A stretch of 64,000 bases of DNA from Balaenoptera acutorostrata (Eukaryota > Chordata > Mammalia > Artiodactyla > Balaenopteridae), in NCBI RefSeq assembly GCF_949987535.1, contig NC_080075.1:44885536-44949535 (forward strand), read 5' to 3'. Made by a program: the position numbers and the translations under genes. Numbering within the stretch: position 1 is the stretch's first letter; every line of letters begins with the position of its first letter. Of this stretch, positions 1 through 11,249 are shown in pieces. The notes under the pieces were generated by a model. It was not told where the DNA came from. It was given only the letters and a program-made list of their open reading frames with translations, and made no database searches.

Positions 1-1500
1 TCAGGAGAATGGTATAATTTGGGACCTACATTATTGAAATATTCTAGCAGGTTCTGACTTGGTTGTCAATGCTAGTGAAAAATTGTATCACGTCACCAAT
101 ATAGGACTGTACAGAACAAGAGTGTGAATTATGGAACAGGAACACAACTCATGTGATAGATGCATTTGTATCTTGAGATATATTTGTTGCCTGCTCTGGT
201 AGGATCTGTGCTGAACTAAAAGTTACTAAATAATTTATTTGTAGGAAGAACACCAAAATTATTCTTAATACTCTTTGAGTGGGTCTATAACCCAGGAGAT
301 GTGTAATTAATAAATAAAAGCATTTTCCCCTCCAAGTGATCTACCATGTGTTAAGCTGGGCAGTTGTAAAGATCAGCATAGGACATCACTCATAAACTTG
401 TGTGGTTGAGATGATTCCATGAGACATGTCCTAGGGTACATATGTTATTGATTATATATATATACAATCAATATTGTAATAAAAATCATTATACATATAT
501 ATGTATAAAATTTTTTAAAACTTTGGCGTCCTTTGACAGCATATCACATAACCATTAATGTGTTTTGGAAGGGAATCATTCCATTTAGTTATGTTTTTGA
601 GATTTCTTGACCCACTTCTGCCTGGTTCCTCAGAAAATCATGACATCTTTGACTTGGGTGATAGTTATTTATATATTATGGCCATCTGTTCTTGTTTATT
701 TAATAAGTGCCAGTCTTCTGGCAGTGATGCAGTAACTAGTTTTAGAAAGATAGTGATACATGCTAAATATTTGAAAAATTTACTTTAAAAACCTGAAATT
801 CTTTACTATGGTAACTTTTCCTTGTATCATTTTGTATATTGGTGTTCATCAGTGAAGTATGATTAAATAGAACCAAGAAAAAAAAATTGGCATATCTATT
901 GCCACGTACAAGGACTTCTTCATGAAGATGAGACACTATTATTTACATATTTCCTCCCACTCATAGATCAGAATAGCCAGGCTATAGTAAATTAGAGGTG
1001 ATGAAATCCCTTAGGCATCCCCAGATCTATCACACACATGTGAGTCTTGCCATTGGTCTTCTTACTGTGGCAATTTTACAGAAGGTTCTACAGAATCTAG
1101 ACTGTTCATAAATTTGGTTGGATGAAAGTATTGATCTTTGATTTTAGAATATAGTTTAGAATTCTTTGATGTTAATCAGAACTACCATAATTGTAATTGT
1201 CTGATGTTTTCTGCAATATGAATTTTGACTCTCAAAATTTGGCCCATGAAACACCAATGAACTAACAATCAGGGTTCTCTTAGTGGGGAAGAAATCAAAT
1301 CAATAAATGCAATTCTTTTTTCTGTTTCTTATGGGTCAATGACAATACAATTCCAAAGACTTCTTTTTTTAAAGAGACTAACTCTTACCTGTTATTTAGT
1401 AAACTACAAAGTTACTAAAATTTGGACTCTAATAGTACTTACTGAGGGCTTGGATTAGAATTATATGAAAACATCTTTTGATGCATCTTACTTGCAATGC
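1..1500. other. AT-rich sequence, no gene seen
   Basis: No coding frame with recognisable product and no clear interspersed repeat is visible here. A short alternating TA/CA-type tract lies around 451-510. The open frame at 558-788 has no recognisable domain and is probably a chance frame. Confidence 0.5.
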
Positions 1501-1511
1501 TGCAAATTCTT

Positions 1512-1810
1512 TTTTTTTTTTAATATTTATTTATTTATTTATTTGGCTCATTGGGTCTTACTTGTGGCACGCGGGATCTTTGTTGCAGCATGTGGAATCT
1601 TTCGTTGTGATGCGTGGGCTCTTCATTGCAGCGCATGGGCTTCTCTCTAGTTGTGGCTTACGGGCTCTAGAGTGCACAGGCTCAGTAGTTGTGGCACGCG
1701 GGCTTAGTTGCCCTGCAGCATGTGGGATCTTAGTTCCCCAACCACAGATCAAACCTGTGTCCCCTGCATTGGAAGGCAGATTCTTAACCACTGGACCGCC
1801 AAGGAAGTCC
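1512..1810 (-). mobile_element. CHR-type tRNA-derived SINE (reverse orientation)
   Basis: Read on the minus strand it begins with ggacttcc, continues through gtggttaagaatctgcc and gggttt-type B-box-like sequence, and ends in an (AAAT)n plus poly-A tail, seen on the plus strand as T10 and (ATTT)n. A perfect 11-bp target-site duplication, TGCAAATTCTT, flanks it at 1501-1511 and 1811-1821. This shows a target-primed retroposition with intact boundaries. CHR-type SINEs are the main evidence that the host is a cetacean or close relative. The long open frames crossing this interval are SINE sequence, not genes. Confidence 0.93.
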
Positions 1811-1821
1811 TGCAAATTCTT

Positions 1822-3141
1822 ATTGTACGTGCACACACATAAAAAGTTGGAGTCTCTGCAAATTGCAGAAAAGACAGTTTCTTTCATTTGTTCATGGCTT
1901 CTAATAGCTGTTCTTTTTCTTTTTCAATTACTTAATAATAAATTATAGCTTTATTATAGTTACTGTGTTTTGGTGACTGTTGTCTGGTTAACTCTAAAAT
2001 GTGTAGGGATGCATATTTTAATCAATAATATTTTGTACCTATATCTGGATTTTAAGATATGTATGCTTTGGAGTTCAGATATGCATAAATCATACCCCTC
2101 TTGCTTAGGCAGATGTATGCATAATCTTCTACCCCTCATACATACATACTTTGTTAATACCAAACCCTATTCACCTGGATATGGCAGATACATGGGTAGT
2201 GGATCTTAGGGTCTTTGAAACCTCTTAATTTGGTCTAACTATAATAAGAACTACTGCTCCAAATAATTTCTTATAATAACTTGTATTGTCATGTCACATC
2301 ATTGTTTACATGCTTTAAGTCACTTCTTTTCATTTTATACGAAACTTTTTTTCTCCATAACACAGATAAACAGTTATAACTATAGATGCAACCAACATAG
2401 AATAATTTTGCTATTATTAAGTTTACATATTGCTGAGTTTTCATTTAGCAACACATTAAAGCAAAATTTGCTATAATTGGTAGTCCAGGAGCATAATGTG
2501 TGCCTTGGCTACTTACTGCTATTTTCCGTCTTACATTAAAACAATGTTCTCTGTTTGATTGGGTATGGGACCATGCTAGTGTCTGGGTGTAGCTCAGAAC
2601 AGACAATCTGGAGTAACATAACCTCCACATGGCTAAGATACTTGGTAGGGCTAAACACTGTTTGCCAGTGGGCCATAATGTAAATTCCTTTGTTTGGTTG
2701 AATTATCTTGCAATTATAGCCTGCCATGTCCTGCTTTGTGCTATAAGTAAACCATATTGTGTTTGTATGTATCCTTTAATTTCTACATAATTTCAATATT
2801 AATTTAATAAATTTCATATAATCACATTAAAATAATAGCACTGGTATTGACCTTGAAGACCATCTAATTATTTACCTCTCAGACTGGGATTCATCATCCT
2901 GTCTGGTACAATGAGGAACTTGGGTTACTCAGAAATACAATATTTTTGAAATAAAAAATATATTTATTGTATACCGTATCTAATATAAATATATTTTTTT
3001 AATCAATGGGAATTTAAAACGTTATTTTGGAGTTAAACAACACTTTCATATCATGTTTCATGTAAAATAAACATGATTTTTTTCTAGTAGTATATGAGAT
3101 TTCAGAAACATTCCTGTATTCAGTGGATTGTGTTTGTATGC
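1822..3141. other. AT-rich sequence, no gene or clear repeat seen
   Basis: Short open frames here (for example 1970-2209 and 2445-2630) show no recognisable domains. Nothing else is supported from the sequence. Confidence 0.4.
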
Positions 3142-3759
3142 TGTATTAGTCTTCTGTTGCTATCATAACAAATTACCACAAATATGGCAACTTGAAACAA
3201 CACTCATTTAGTGTCTCACAATTCTGTAGGTCAGAAGTCCAGACTGACTATACTTGTTTCTCTGCTCTGAGTTTCATGAGGCTAAAGTCAAGGTGTTGGG
3301 TGGATGGGCTCTTTTCAGGAGCCTCTCGAATGAATCTGGTCATTGGTAGAATTCATTTCTTTTTAACTGTAGAGCTGGGGTCCTCCCTGCTGAATGTCTG
3401 CCAAGGGCTAGTCTTTGCTTCTCCATACTATCTGTATTCCTTCTCATTTTTTCTATGAGTACCTGACCCTCCTCCAGCAAAGGCGGGTCTAATCTTCCTC
3501 ACAGCTGGAATATTTCTGACTTCCCCTTCTGCTGCATCTTACCTGCCTCTTCCTGCTTTAGCTGGAGAAAGTTCCAAGAGCTCTTAAGGGCTCATGTGAC
3601 TGATGTGGCCCACCTGGATAATGCAGGATATTCAACCTATCTTAAGGTTCCTAACCTCAATTACTTATGTACAGTCCTTTGTCATGTAAAGTAATACACT
3701 CATAGGCTCCAGGAATTAGGACACAGACATCTTTGGGAATCATTATGTGGTCTATCATA
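3142..3759 (-). mobile_element. Old LTR-type interspersed repeat (ERVL-MaLR-like), reverse orientation
   Basis: It starts tgtattagtcttctgttgct..aacaaattaccacaaa and ends ..tggtctatcata, the reverse complement of a TG..CA-bounded solo LTR of the MLT/MaLR type. Internal landmarks include the tctcacaattctgtaggtcag block and the 'cctggataatgcaggata' block near the far end. It is heavily diverged, with no target duplication left. The 88-residue frame at 3192-3458 is part of the repeat. The exact subfamily cannot be assigned by eye. Confidence 0.65.
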
Positions 3760-3819
3760 GATATACTCTTAGACACTTGGGAGAAAGCATGAGAGGCACT
3801 GATATTTTAATCTTAAAGA

Positions 3820-3960
3820 TGAGGGAAGTCAGGACCAGAGAAAGTGAGGTGACATACTAGAGTTTATACAACCAATTAATTACAGTTTTGCAATTAGAAC
3901 CTTGTGATCCTGAATTCCAGTACAATAATCTTTTCTACCAAAGCAAGCTGTCATTCAACT
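3820..3960 (-). repeat. Probable MIR fragment (reverse orientation)
   Basis: The string 'gatgaggga..tcaggaccagagaaagtgagg' followed by a degenerate 'ccaattaatta' and 'ttagaaccttgtgatc' resembles the reverse complement of the MIR core (gatgaggaaactgaggc..gttaagt..). Divergence is high. Confidence 0.4.
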
Positions 3961-4296
3961 TAATAAAATATTTATAGCCTGTGTAATATCATATTTAGAC
4001 TTTGTCCCTACAATGAATGCCAAATGGAGGATCAAAAAAGCCAGCAAAATAGCTGCAATTTGTAAATATTCAAATATTTATACTCAATTATTTAAAGACA
4101 ATATTAGGATATTTAATTCCCTTTTCTCACTATTCCTCCAGATTTTTAGCATTGTTCTGATCCAGTCTGATCCTGGGAGTTTACTAAAGTGAGCCAGACT
4201 CTCAAAAGGAGGGGTGTTATCCAGAGAGAAATGCCCAATGTAGAGCCTCCGTGATTTGCTGAAAGTTCAATGTTGATACTTTTTGTAACTATGTGC

Positions 4297-4318
4297 AAAA
4301 AAAAAAAAAAAAAAAAAA
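4297..4318 (+). repeat. Poly-A tract (22 A)
   Basis: An uninterrupted run of 22 A follows 'ctatgtgc'. No SINE or LINE body is recognisable immediately upstream, so it may be a microsatellite or the tail of an eroded retroposon. Confidence 0.9.
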
Positions 4319-4617
4319 TCTCTGTAGCAGTTATTTATATTGTCTTATAAATGCTATTGTACAGCGGTGGCATGCAATCTCATACTTCACAAATGTAGCA
4401 GTACACTTAGGTGAATCTATAAAACTTTATACTGGTACATCAAATTAACCTTGCACCACTGTGCTCAAGTAAAGCATGCTTTGAATTTTTCAATAATTCT
4501 TCCGTGCATCAAGGAAACCAGGTCGCTACAGGGACTCGTTGGGAGACAAGGGGATGTTCAGTTCCTGAAGGAAACAAACTTGCCTCAAAGGGCTTCAGCA
4601 AAATACGGATAAGCTGA

Positions 4618-4676
4618 TCCTCTACTCTTTCTTACTTTCCCTCTTCCCTCAGGCTCTCCTCCTTTCCTCCTGTTTG
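4618..4676. repeat. Pyrimidine-rich tract
   Basis: The interval is almost pure C/T (tcctctactctttcttactt.. and ..ctctcctcctttcctcctg) with few purines. It could be a remnant polypyrimidine repeat. No splice context is evident. Confidence 0.5.
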
Positions 4677-4744
4677 TACGTTGGTTATGCTCTGCTTGCT
4701 TTTGATTCTTTTTCCTAAAATCCCTGCTTTCCCTCCTAATTCTT

Positions 4745-4867
4745 ACACGGAATCAATGATGAGACTGATTAATTAGAAAAGTATATAGAGCATGGATGTT
4801 TAAACCCTCCGATGGCAGACACTGTGATCACCAAATATTCCAACTGCTCTCTTTCTTCCCAGTTTTT
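4745..4867 (+). mobile_element. Upstream part of an LTR-type relic split by a SINE (tentative)
   Basis: This is the proposed left flank of the LTR-like repeat that continues at 5177. The intervening SINE and its 9-bp duplication interrupt it. The match on this side is weak and its left limit is a guess. Confidence 0.3.
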
Positions 4868-4876
4868 CTTTCTTTT

Positions 4877-5167
4877 AAAATTTATTTATTTATTTATTTA
4901 TTTTTGGCTGTGTTGGGTCTTCGTTTCTGTGCGAGGGCTTTCTCTAGTTGCGGCGACCAGGGGCCACTCTTCATCGCGGTGCGCGGGCCTCTCACTATCG
5001 CGGCCTCTTTTGTTGCGGAGCACAGGCTCCAGATGCGCAGGCTCAGTAGTTGTGGCTCACGGGCCTAGTTGCTCCGCGGCATGTGAGATCCTCCCAGACT
5101 AGGGCTCGAACCCGTGTCCCCTGCATTGGCAGGCAGATTCTCAACCACTGCACCACCAGGGAAGCCC
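4877..5167 (-). mobile_element. CHR-type tRNA-derived SINE (reverse orientation)
   Basis: On the minus strand it reads ggggcttccctggtggtgcagtg.. through a gttcgagccc B-box-like block to an (AAAT)n tail. A perfect 9-bp target duplication, CTTTCTTTT, is present at 4868-4876 and 5168-5176. The copy keeps GC-rich internal sequence (gcggcgacc, gcggtgcgcggg) and appears to be one of the better preserved copies in the window. It interrupts an older LTR-like repeat. Confidence 0.93.
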
Positions 5168-5176
5168 CTTTCTTTT

Positions 5177-5450
5177 CGATTAGGGCCCTCTGATTAGGTC
5201 TGTCCAATGCACTGTGAGTAGAAATGAAATGTGTCACTTCCAGGTCAAGGCAGTTAAGAACCAAGGTGCCTCTTCCATTCCTTTCCTCCTCTACTATGGT
5301 GATCCTTATGTCCATGAGTTCCAGATGGTGAAGTGACAACATAGAAGAGGGTTGCTCAACCCATGGTGGATTTTAAGTGGGCTAAAACAAGACTTCTTTA
5401 TTAAGCTTCTGAGATTTTTGCATTCAGTCTAGCTTATCACGACCAGTTCA
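5177..5450 (+). mobile_element. Old LTR-type interspersed repeat, 3' part
   Basis: The blocks 'cacttccaggtcaaggcagt', 'ggtgatcctta', 'gttccagatggtg' and the end block 'aagcttctgagattttt..ctagcttatc' are recognisable landmarks of a common mammalian MaLR/MER-type LTR. It runs forward and is split from its left part by the CHR SINE at 4877-5167. Subfamily not assigned. Confidence 0.5.
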
Positions 5451-5998
5451 GAAATTGGTAGCACAAGTGGGGAACTGCCATCACAAAAATCCAGAATATG
5501 TTCTATTAACAATATAGAAACAGATATTGGAGGCTGGAAAAAATGGCAATCCTTGTTCTACAGTGACCACGCATTTGAGAAAACTGTCATCAGTAGTAAT
5601 TTGGGAAGTGGACCACACAAGTGTATACTGAACTGGCAACTCCAGGTCAAGGTATTGGAAAAGCAAACAACAGTAGTGCATCTTACCTATTATGTACTGT
5701 GTGTGGAGGAGTACTAAAAGAATGAGATTAGCTCAGAATTATCTGGTTTGTAGCAGGAATGAAAGGAAATATAGGGCTAAGAAATGTGGACTTTGCAGGG
5801 TTGAAAAAACCTATGGCTTCTAGAACCCAAACAGTAAAAAACGGTATTAATAAAGTTTTTGAGGATCAAGTGTCCAATAAATGCTACCAGCTAGATTAAA
5901 TGACTAGGGTCAAAAATAAAAATAACTTTGAGCCTTTCCATTCCATTATAAAAGCCTTAAAATAGCTGCCTTTTTTTTTTTTTTTTTTGGAAAGATAA
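5451..5998. other. AT-rich sequence, no gene seen; T18 tract at its end
   Basis: A run of T at about 5971-5988 is the only clear structure. The minus-strand frame 5481-5681 has no recognisable domain. Confidence 0.45.
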
Positions 5999-6859
5999 TG
6001 TATTAGTTTTCTATTGCTCTGCAACAAATTACCAAACACCTACTGGTTTAAAAGTATGCCATAACTTATAGCATGTAAATTGTATCTCAATAAAGCTGTT
6101 AAAACCCCCAAATATCTGTTTCTCATTTTCCATGGGTCAGGACTCTGGGCATGGTTTAGCTGGATCCTCTGTTCAGTGTTTCACAAAGCTGCAATCAAGA
6201 TAGCATCTGGGGATGTGGTCTCATATGATGTTGGAGTACTCATAAAAGCTCACACAGTGTTGGTAGAATTAATTTCCTTGCATCTGTGGAACTCATGGCA
6301 ATATGCTTCTTCAGGGCCAGCAAGTTTCTCTGCTGCTTCAAGGGTCTGACAGGTAGATATTTTTTCAAGTTATATATTTTTATTGACATACAATATCATA
6401 CGAATTTCAGGTGTACATCAGAGTAATTCAATATTTATATGCGTTTTGAAATGGAAAAAATGACTGTGTGTACCCACGGGCTTCACCAGTGCAGCAGGAG
6501 AGTGCCTTGTCTGTGCACTCATGTTGGCGTTGGGCCAGGAGAGGGAGGATGTCATGACTTCTCTTACTTGCCATTCACAGCCAGGGGGTGGGGAAGTTAA
6601 ATTCCTTCTAAAGGCTCAACTGATTAGGTCAGGCCCACCCAGGTTAATCTCCCTTTTGATGAACTCAAAGTCAGTTTTTAGGAACCATAACTGCATCTAT
6701 AGAAATGTCTTCACCTTTACCGTATAACATAATTTAATCCCAGAATTGACATCCATCCTATTCAGATGTCTCACTCACACTCAAGGGGAACATATTATCC
6801 AGGACCTGTACACCAGGGGTGGTAATCTTGGGGGCTGTCTTAGAATTCTGTTTACCACA
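5999..6859 (-). mobile_element. LTR-type interspersed repeat (reverse orientation), interrupted by L1-like pieces
   Basis: It starts tgtattagttttctattgct..aacaaattacc and ends ..agaattctgtttaccaca, the reverse complement of a TGTGGTA..TAATACA-bounded LTR-type repeat. Other landmarks are 'tgggtcaggactctgggca', 'ctgattaggtcaggcccacc' and 'aggggtggtaatcttggggg'. Two foreign segments lie inside. One around 6065-6112 ends 'tatctcaataaagctgtt', like an L1 3' end. The other is an L1 3'-UTR fragment at 6358-6455. Frames at 6080-6349 and 6521-6727 are repeat sequence. Confidence 0.65.
6358..6455 (-). mobile_element. L1 3'-UTR fragment nested in LTR repeat
   Basis: The string 'tttttattgacatacaatat' then 'aatttcaggtgtacatcaga' is the reverse complement of the artiodactyl/cetacean L1 3' end, the same family as the fragment at 42,729. 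It interrupts the flanking LTR-like repeat, so it is younger than that repeat. Confidence 0.65.
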
Positions 6860-7351
6860 GAGAGAGATGGGTGAGAGAGAAAGAGGAAGCTAGAGAGATT
6901 ACAAAGTTAGGAAGTAGAGTAGATCTGAAAACAGTATCTTAAAAATAGGTTTGAGTATGAAAATTGACAGGCACATATTACTGGAATAAAAAGAGTACAA
7001 ACCTGGTAAATTTTTAAGAGAAATGTATCACCAATAAAATCTTTACCTCAGATTTTATAAGCCTTTGACTACTTGAAATTTAAAACAACCTTCGGGTCCA
7101 TGTTTTATAGAAGCAAGAGGTGGGCTAGAAAGCTGTGTGGCTACCAAGGAGGGCCTCTTCCCCTATGACTATTAAAAATGTAGCCAAGGAAGATAATGAA
7201 AAGGAAGAACCTTCTTCAGGTGGCCTTAGGGGCCACAGAGAACAATGGGCAAGGAATTTCCTTCCAGAGTAGAATCAGGGTCTAATCAAAGAACCTCCCT
7301 ACTCCCAAGGTAGAAGGCCTTTAGGCTAGTGACTGCTGTGTGTTTCTCAGT
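6860..7351. other. No gene or clear repeat seen
   Basis: The sequence contains purine-rich stretches (gagagagatgggtgagagag at 6860) but no recognisable element. Confidence 0.4.
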
Positions 7352-7759
7352 TGTTATGGGCTGAATTGTGTCTGCCACAAAATTCATATGTTGAACCATT
7401 AACTCCCAGTACGTTAGAATGTGACTATATTTGGAGACAGGGCCTCTAAAGAGATGATTAATTTAGAATGAAGCCATTAGGGTGGGCACTAATGCAATTT
7501 GACTGGTGTCCTTATAAGAAGAGGAGATTTGGACACACAGACACCAGAGATGAGGATACACAGACACAGTACAAAGGCCACGTAAGATAGCAAGAAAGTG
7601 GCTGAATGCAAGCCAAGGAGCGGGGCCTCAGAAAAAACCAAACTGCTGACACCTCGGTCTTAGACTTCTAGCCTCTAGAACTGTGAGAAAATTAATTTCT
7701 GTTGTTTAAACCACCCAGTCTATCATATTTTATTTTGGTAGCCCTAACAAATTAATACA
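7352..7759 (+). mobile_element. MLT1-like solo LTR (ERVL-MaLR)
   Basis: It begins tgttatgggctgaattgtgt and contains 'aaaattcatatgttgaa', 'tccttataagaagaggaga', 'cttagacttctagcctctag', 'aactgtgagaaaattaattt' and 'ctgttgtttaaaccaccca'. It ends 'aattaataca'. These are the standard MLT1 LTR blocks in order, about 408 bp, close to full LTR length. No internal retroviral sequence is next to it, so it is a solo LTR. No clear 5-bp target duplication survives. Confidence 0.85.
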
Positions 7760-9014
7760 CCATTCTTCCATTTTTTTAAAATGTTTGTCTTGTTACTGTT
7801 CCTGCTCTCATGTGGTGGAGCAGTGGCGAGAGGGCTTGGATAATAGAGATTTTTAAAATTTGTTTCTTCCTTTTAGTATATAGATCTCCAAACAAACGAA
7901 AACCACATCCGGACCAGAGGGAGAATCCTGGCACTCCTGGACTTTGAGTTGGATGCAATGACTTTAGGAGACTTCGAAATGTCTCCCTTGGAGAGGAACT
8001 GAATATATTCTATGTGTAGGAAGAAGGAAGAAGATGGATATTGGGTGACAAGAAGTGTGGATTGTAGCAGTGACAATAAAACTTAACAAATTTTCCATGT
8101 GCTCCTACATTTCTTAGCCAAAATTTCTTTGCTCTGACAGGTCTTTTTATTTTTCTCATTCATTCTCTCTTTCCATATGAAAGGAATAGACATTCCTGAC
8201 CATTACCATGGGGCTTACAGTGCTTTTTCCCAGAAAAGTCTGCATCCTTTTCTATGCCTCTAGCTTTGAACAATGAAATATAAGTAGAAATGATGGTATA
8301 TATTTTGAGCAGAAGCTTAAGGAGCCATTTAGTATTTCCACTCATTGATTTGAATTCATGAAGAGGACTAGGATGAAGGAAAGATATTTCCAGTAGGGTG
8401 AATAACATGAGCAGGATTTGGAATATAGTACTCAGCACACTTTACTGGTATGGTGAACAGGACTGATTGGCAGGATAGAGTCATTATGTTGTGTTAGGGT
8501 AGTTTATATACACATACACCATATTTATATACACACACACATATAAATATACCTAAACACACACAATGTATATATTATGTATATGTATAAATACATATAT
8601 ATGCACACACATATACAAACATATTTTTCCAGAAGAGTGGCTATTATGTACCTGACCTTATACTGGTAAATATGATGACATTTCATAGGCTCTAGTCTAA
8701 GCAAAACGTCACAGTCAGGGTGGTCTGAAAAGGGGTAACCAATGGACCCATCAGTGGGAAATCTCCAAGTAGGAAGTTTGAGGTGGCACATGTGTATTTA
8801 TATTCCAGGTATGCTTATTATTCAGGATATAAAGAGTATCTAAGAGAAATGACGGTCAATACAAGATTTTTCAAGGTAGAAATGATGGGTCTTTTTTGCT
8901 TTACTTGAAATTTCTTGGTTTTTAAATTTGATACATGAATTGGTGAATTCATGCTATGCTATTAAGAAATACTTTTCCATATAAATACCGATCAAGCATT
9001 TCCAGAGTATTCTT
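7760..9014. other. AT-rich sequence, no gene seen; TA/CA dinucleotide tract inside
   Basis: Open frames 7776-8076 and 8160-8438 show no recognisable domains. The imperfect (CA)/(TA) tract at 8505-8622 gives the low-complexity frame 8525-8791. Confidence 0.45.
8505..8622. repeat. Imperfect (CA)n/(TA)n microsatellite
   Basis: Alternating purine-pyrimidine blocks (acacacacacatataaatat.., atgtatatattatgtatatg.., atgcacacacatatacaaac) run for about 118 bp with interruptions. Confidence 0.85.
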
Positions 9015-9255
9015 GTTATCACTGATTAGCTGGGTGACCTTGAGCAAGTTATTGAACTCTTTTTTTTTTGTTTGTTTTTGGTATTTTTGCTATTTATTAA
9101 GTTGTTATTGAACTCTTGCTGAGCTCAGTTTCCTCATGTGTAAACTGGCTTTAGCAACAGAGCCTAATTCACAGAAGTTTGGCTGGAAATTACTTTGCTA
9201 GAATAAGTGCATGAAAAACACTTAGCACAGTGCCTGGTGCATGGTAGGCATTGTT
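9015..9255 (+). repeat. MIR SINE, interrupted by a 43-bp insertion
   Basis: The MIR core is clear: 'agctgggtgaccttgagcaa' leads to 'ttattgaactct', then after the interruption 'agctcagtttcctcatgtgt', and finally 'cacttagcacagtgcctggt' and 'catggtaggca'. It runs in the forward direction. Bases 9061-9116 are foreign (insert plus duplicated target). Confidence 0.88.
9061..9103 (-). mobile_element. 43-bp retroinsertion with 13-bp target duplication
   Basis: A T-rich segment starting with T9 is bracketed by a perfect 13-bp repeat, GTTATTGAACTCT, at 9048-9060 and 9104-9116. Read on the minus strand, the insert is a short unique sequence ending in poly-A. This matches an extreme 5'-truncated L1-driven insertion. 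The duplicated 13 bp belong to the host MIR consensus, so the empty-site sequence is known. Confidence 0.75.
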
Positions 9256-9494
9256 ACCTTCCCCCTCTCTTCCTCTTATTCCTCCTCCTTCTCATCTTTG
9301 AAAAAAGGAACAGGGAAGAGTTGACTTTTTTGCTGTTTTGCTTATCTAATGCATGACTTAATGAATTAATGTTTATCCTTTTCAAATATCTTCTAATACA
9401 AGTACTCCTAAGAACTTTCATGGGCTTCTTTGCTTTATATTCTTTGCCTACCTATAGCTAAAGTGCTGTGCCTATTATATGCTACCCTCCACCC

Positions 9495-9530
9495 TACACA
9501 CACACACACACACACACATACACACACTCA
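9495..9530. repeat. (CA)n microsatellite
   Basis: About 34 bp of CA repeat with one 'tac' interruption (..cacacacacacatacacacac). Confidence 0.95.
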
Positions 9531-9777
9531 TGCACAATACCATTGTTTCTCTAGTGTTAACTATCAGGATAAGGGATATAATGTTGAGTAGGAAAGGAAA
9601 AGAAACCTGGAGTTAGGGACCCCACACATGACTGTGGCTGTAACCATCTCCACGAGATGGACGCCATTGAGTAGGAAGACATGCATGTTGACACTGGCAA
9701 ACATCACCTATTACTTTTACAGACACTTGTTTTGTTCAAACCCATAACAGCTTTTTTAATTTTGTTTTTTCATTTAG

Positions 9778-10003
9778 AGCAGGTGTCAGCCAAATACAGC
9801 CCACAAGTCAAACCTGGCCCGCTGCCTGTTTTTGTACATAAAATTTGATTGAACACAGCCATGCCATTTCATTTCTGTATCATCCAGGGCTGCTTTTTGC
9901 TACTAGGGCAGAGTAGAGCTGTTGTAACACCACCATATGGCCTACCAAACCCACAAATGTTTACTATCTGGCCGTTCACAGAAAGAGTCTGCCAACCCCT
10001 AGT
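9778..10003 (+). mobile_element. hAT-Charlie-type non-autonomous DNA transposon relic (MER1-like)
   Basis: The order of blocks is 'gtcagccaaatacagcccac', 'cctgtttttgtacataaaat', 'ttgattgaacacagccatgc', 'gggctgctttttgctac', 'tggccgttcacagaaagag' and 'tctgccaacccct'. This is the pattern of a MER1-like hAT element with short inverted ends (gtcagcc / ctgccaac..). The 130-residue frame at 9849-10,241 starts within this relic and has no domain of its own. Confidence 0.75.
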
Positions 10004-11240
10004 TTGGAGGAATGACCCTGTTCATGTAGAAAATTACTTTTTCTTTAACCTCTACAGCAAACTATGCCTAACACTTTCCTCTTGGCCAAAAGACAGTCTG
10101 GAAAGAGAAAAGAGCTCATGCATTTTCTTCCTTCCCCTTTGTTGTCTGGTGGTCTCAAGCTTATCATGCCCTTGGCCTTTAAGCAGGCAGCTTCTAAATC
10201 ACAGTATGATATGCTTGTCCCTCCCCATGCTTAACAAATGACAATGTATCTATGGCAAAGTGTGTCCGTATGAAAAGGCCAGACATTCTGTGATCATTAG
10301 GTAATCATATTACAACTTCTGGGACCCTTTCTAGAGTCTCAGGAGAGAAGCAAGGCTTTCCCTTCCTGATTTTGAAACAGATCTCCTCACTCTTAGATCT
10401 AAAATCTTCACTCACGATCATGAAGTTTCCTCACGAGGTAGGAAAAATTGACAAATATAGTGTGCTGTTTGCCATAAAGTTAGCAATTAATGAAACCTTA
10501 TTGGATATTCTTCCTTGAAATTTTGCTTCCTAGATTTGTGCCTCCTGGTGTGGTCTGCTGGATTGATCATCTCTTGCATACCTTCTTGGATATTTAATGA
10601 TAAATAATAGGCCAGTAAGAAGTGTTCAAGCATTCAGTTTGATAGCTGCAGAATGACTAGCTACTATATGCAGTGGGATTATAAAAATGGATTCAGGGTT
10701 TGCTTTAGTTTATCAAAAGCTGTAAACTGTCTTTGAAACATGGGAGTTTAATTGCTTATAATGGCTATCTAAAATGATCTTATGAAAAGTGATTTGATAT
10801 TTTCCCTTTTCCATGCAAGTAACAATTTTACTTATACGTATATGCACATAGATAAGGGGGGAAACTACAGAATTGTCAGAAGTACCACATCCCACTTTAT
10901 GACCCTTGAAGTAATCGCTCCAGGAGAAGTCCATGCAGGAGCCTGTTACTGACTGTGAAGATGTTCTGTATCAGTTGACTGTGAACTGAAGTATCATTTT
11001 CCCCCTCATCCTGGCACCTGGATAATATTAAATTTGCACCTTTGATTTGATTGATACATCTCAGCAGCAGGACATTTAGACATTTATGTTGTAAAACCAA
11101 AATGAAATATTTTATGTCACTGAACACGGCCTTGCAAGGTACAGCAGTTAAAATCAAATGAAGTTAGCATCAATTTTACAGTTATTTAAAAAGCAGACAC
11201 ACAGGCACACACGTGCACACATACATATAAACCCACCATA
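10004..11240. other. AT-rich sequence, no gene seen
   Basis: Only short unrecognised frames are present (10,713-10,934 and 10,897-11,157, minus strand). A CA-rich imperfect tract lies at 11,197-11,231. Confidence 0.45.
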
Positions 11241-11249
11241 GAAATGCTC

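Noticed and set aside
1478..1948. 156-codon open frame
   Set aside because: It runs through a reverse-oriented CHR SINE and its (ATTT)n tail, so it is repeat-derived.
9849..10241. 130-codon open frame, plus strand
   Set aside because: Its first third is a MER1-like transposon relic and the rest is unrelated flank, so it is not a gene.
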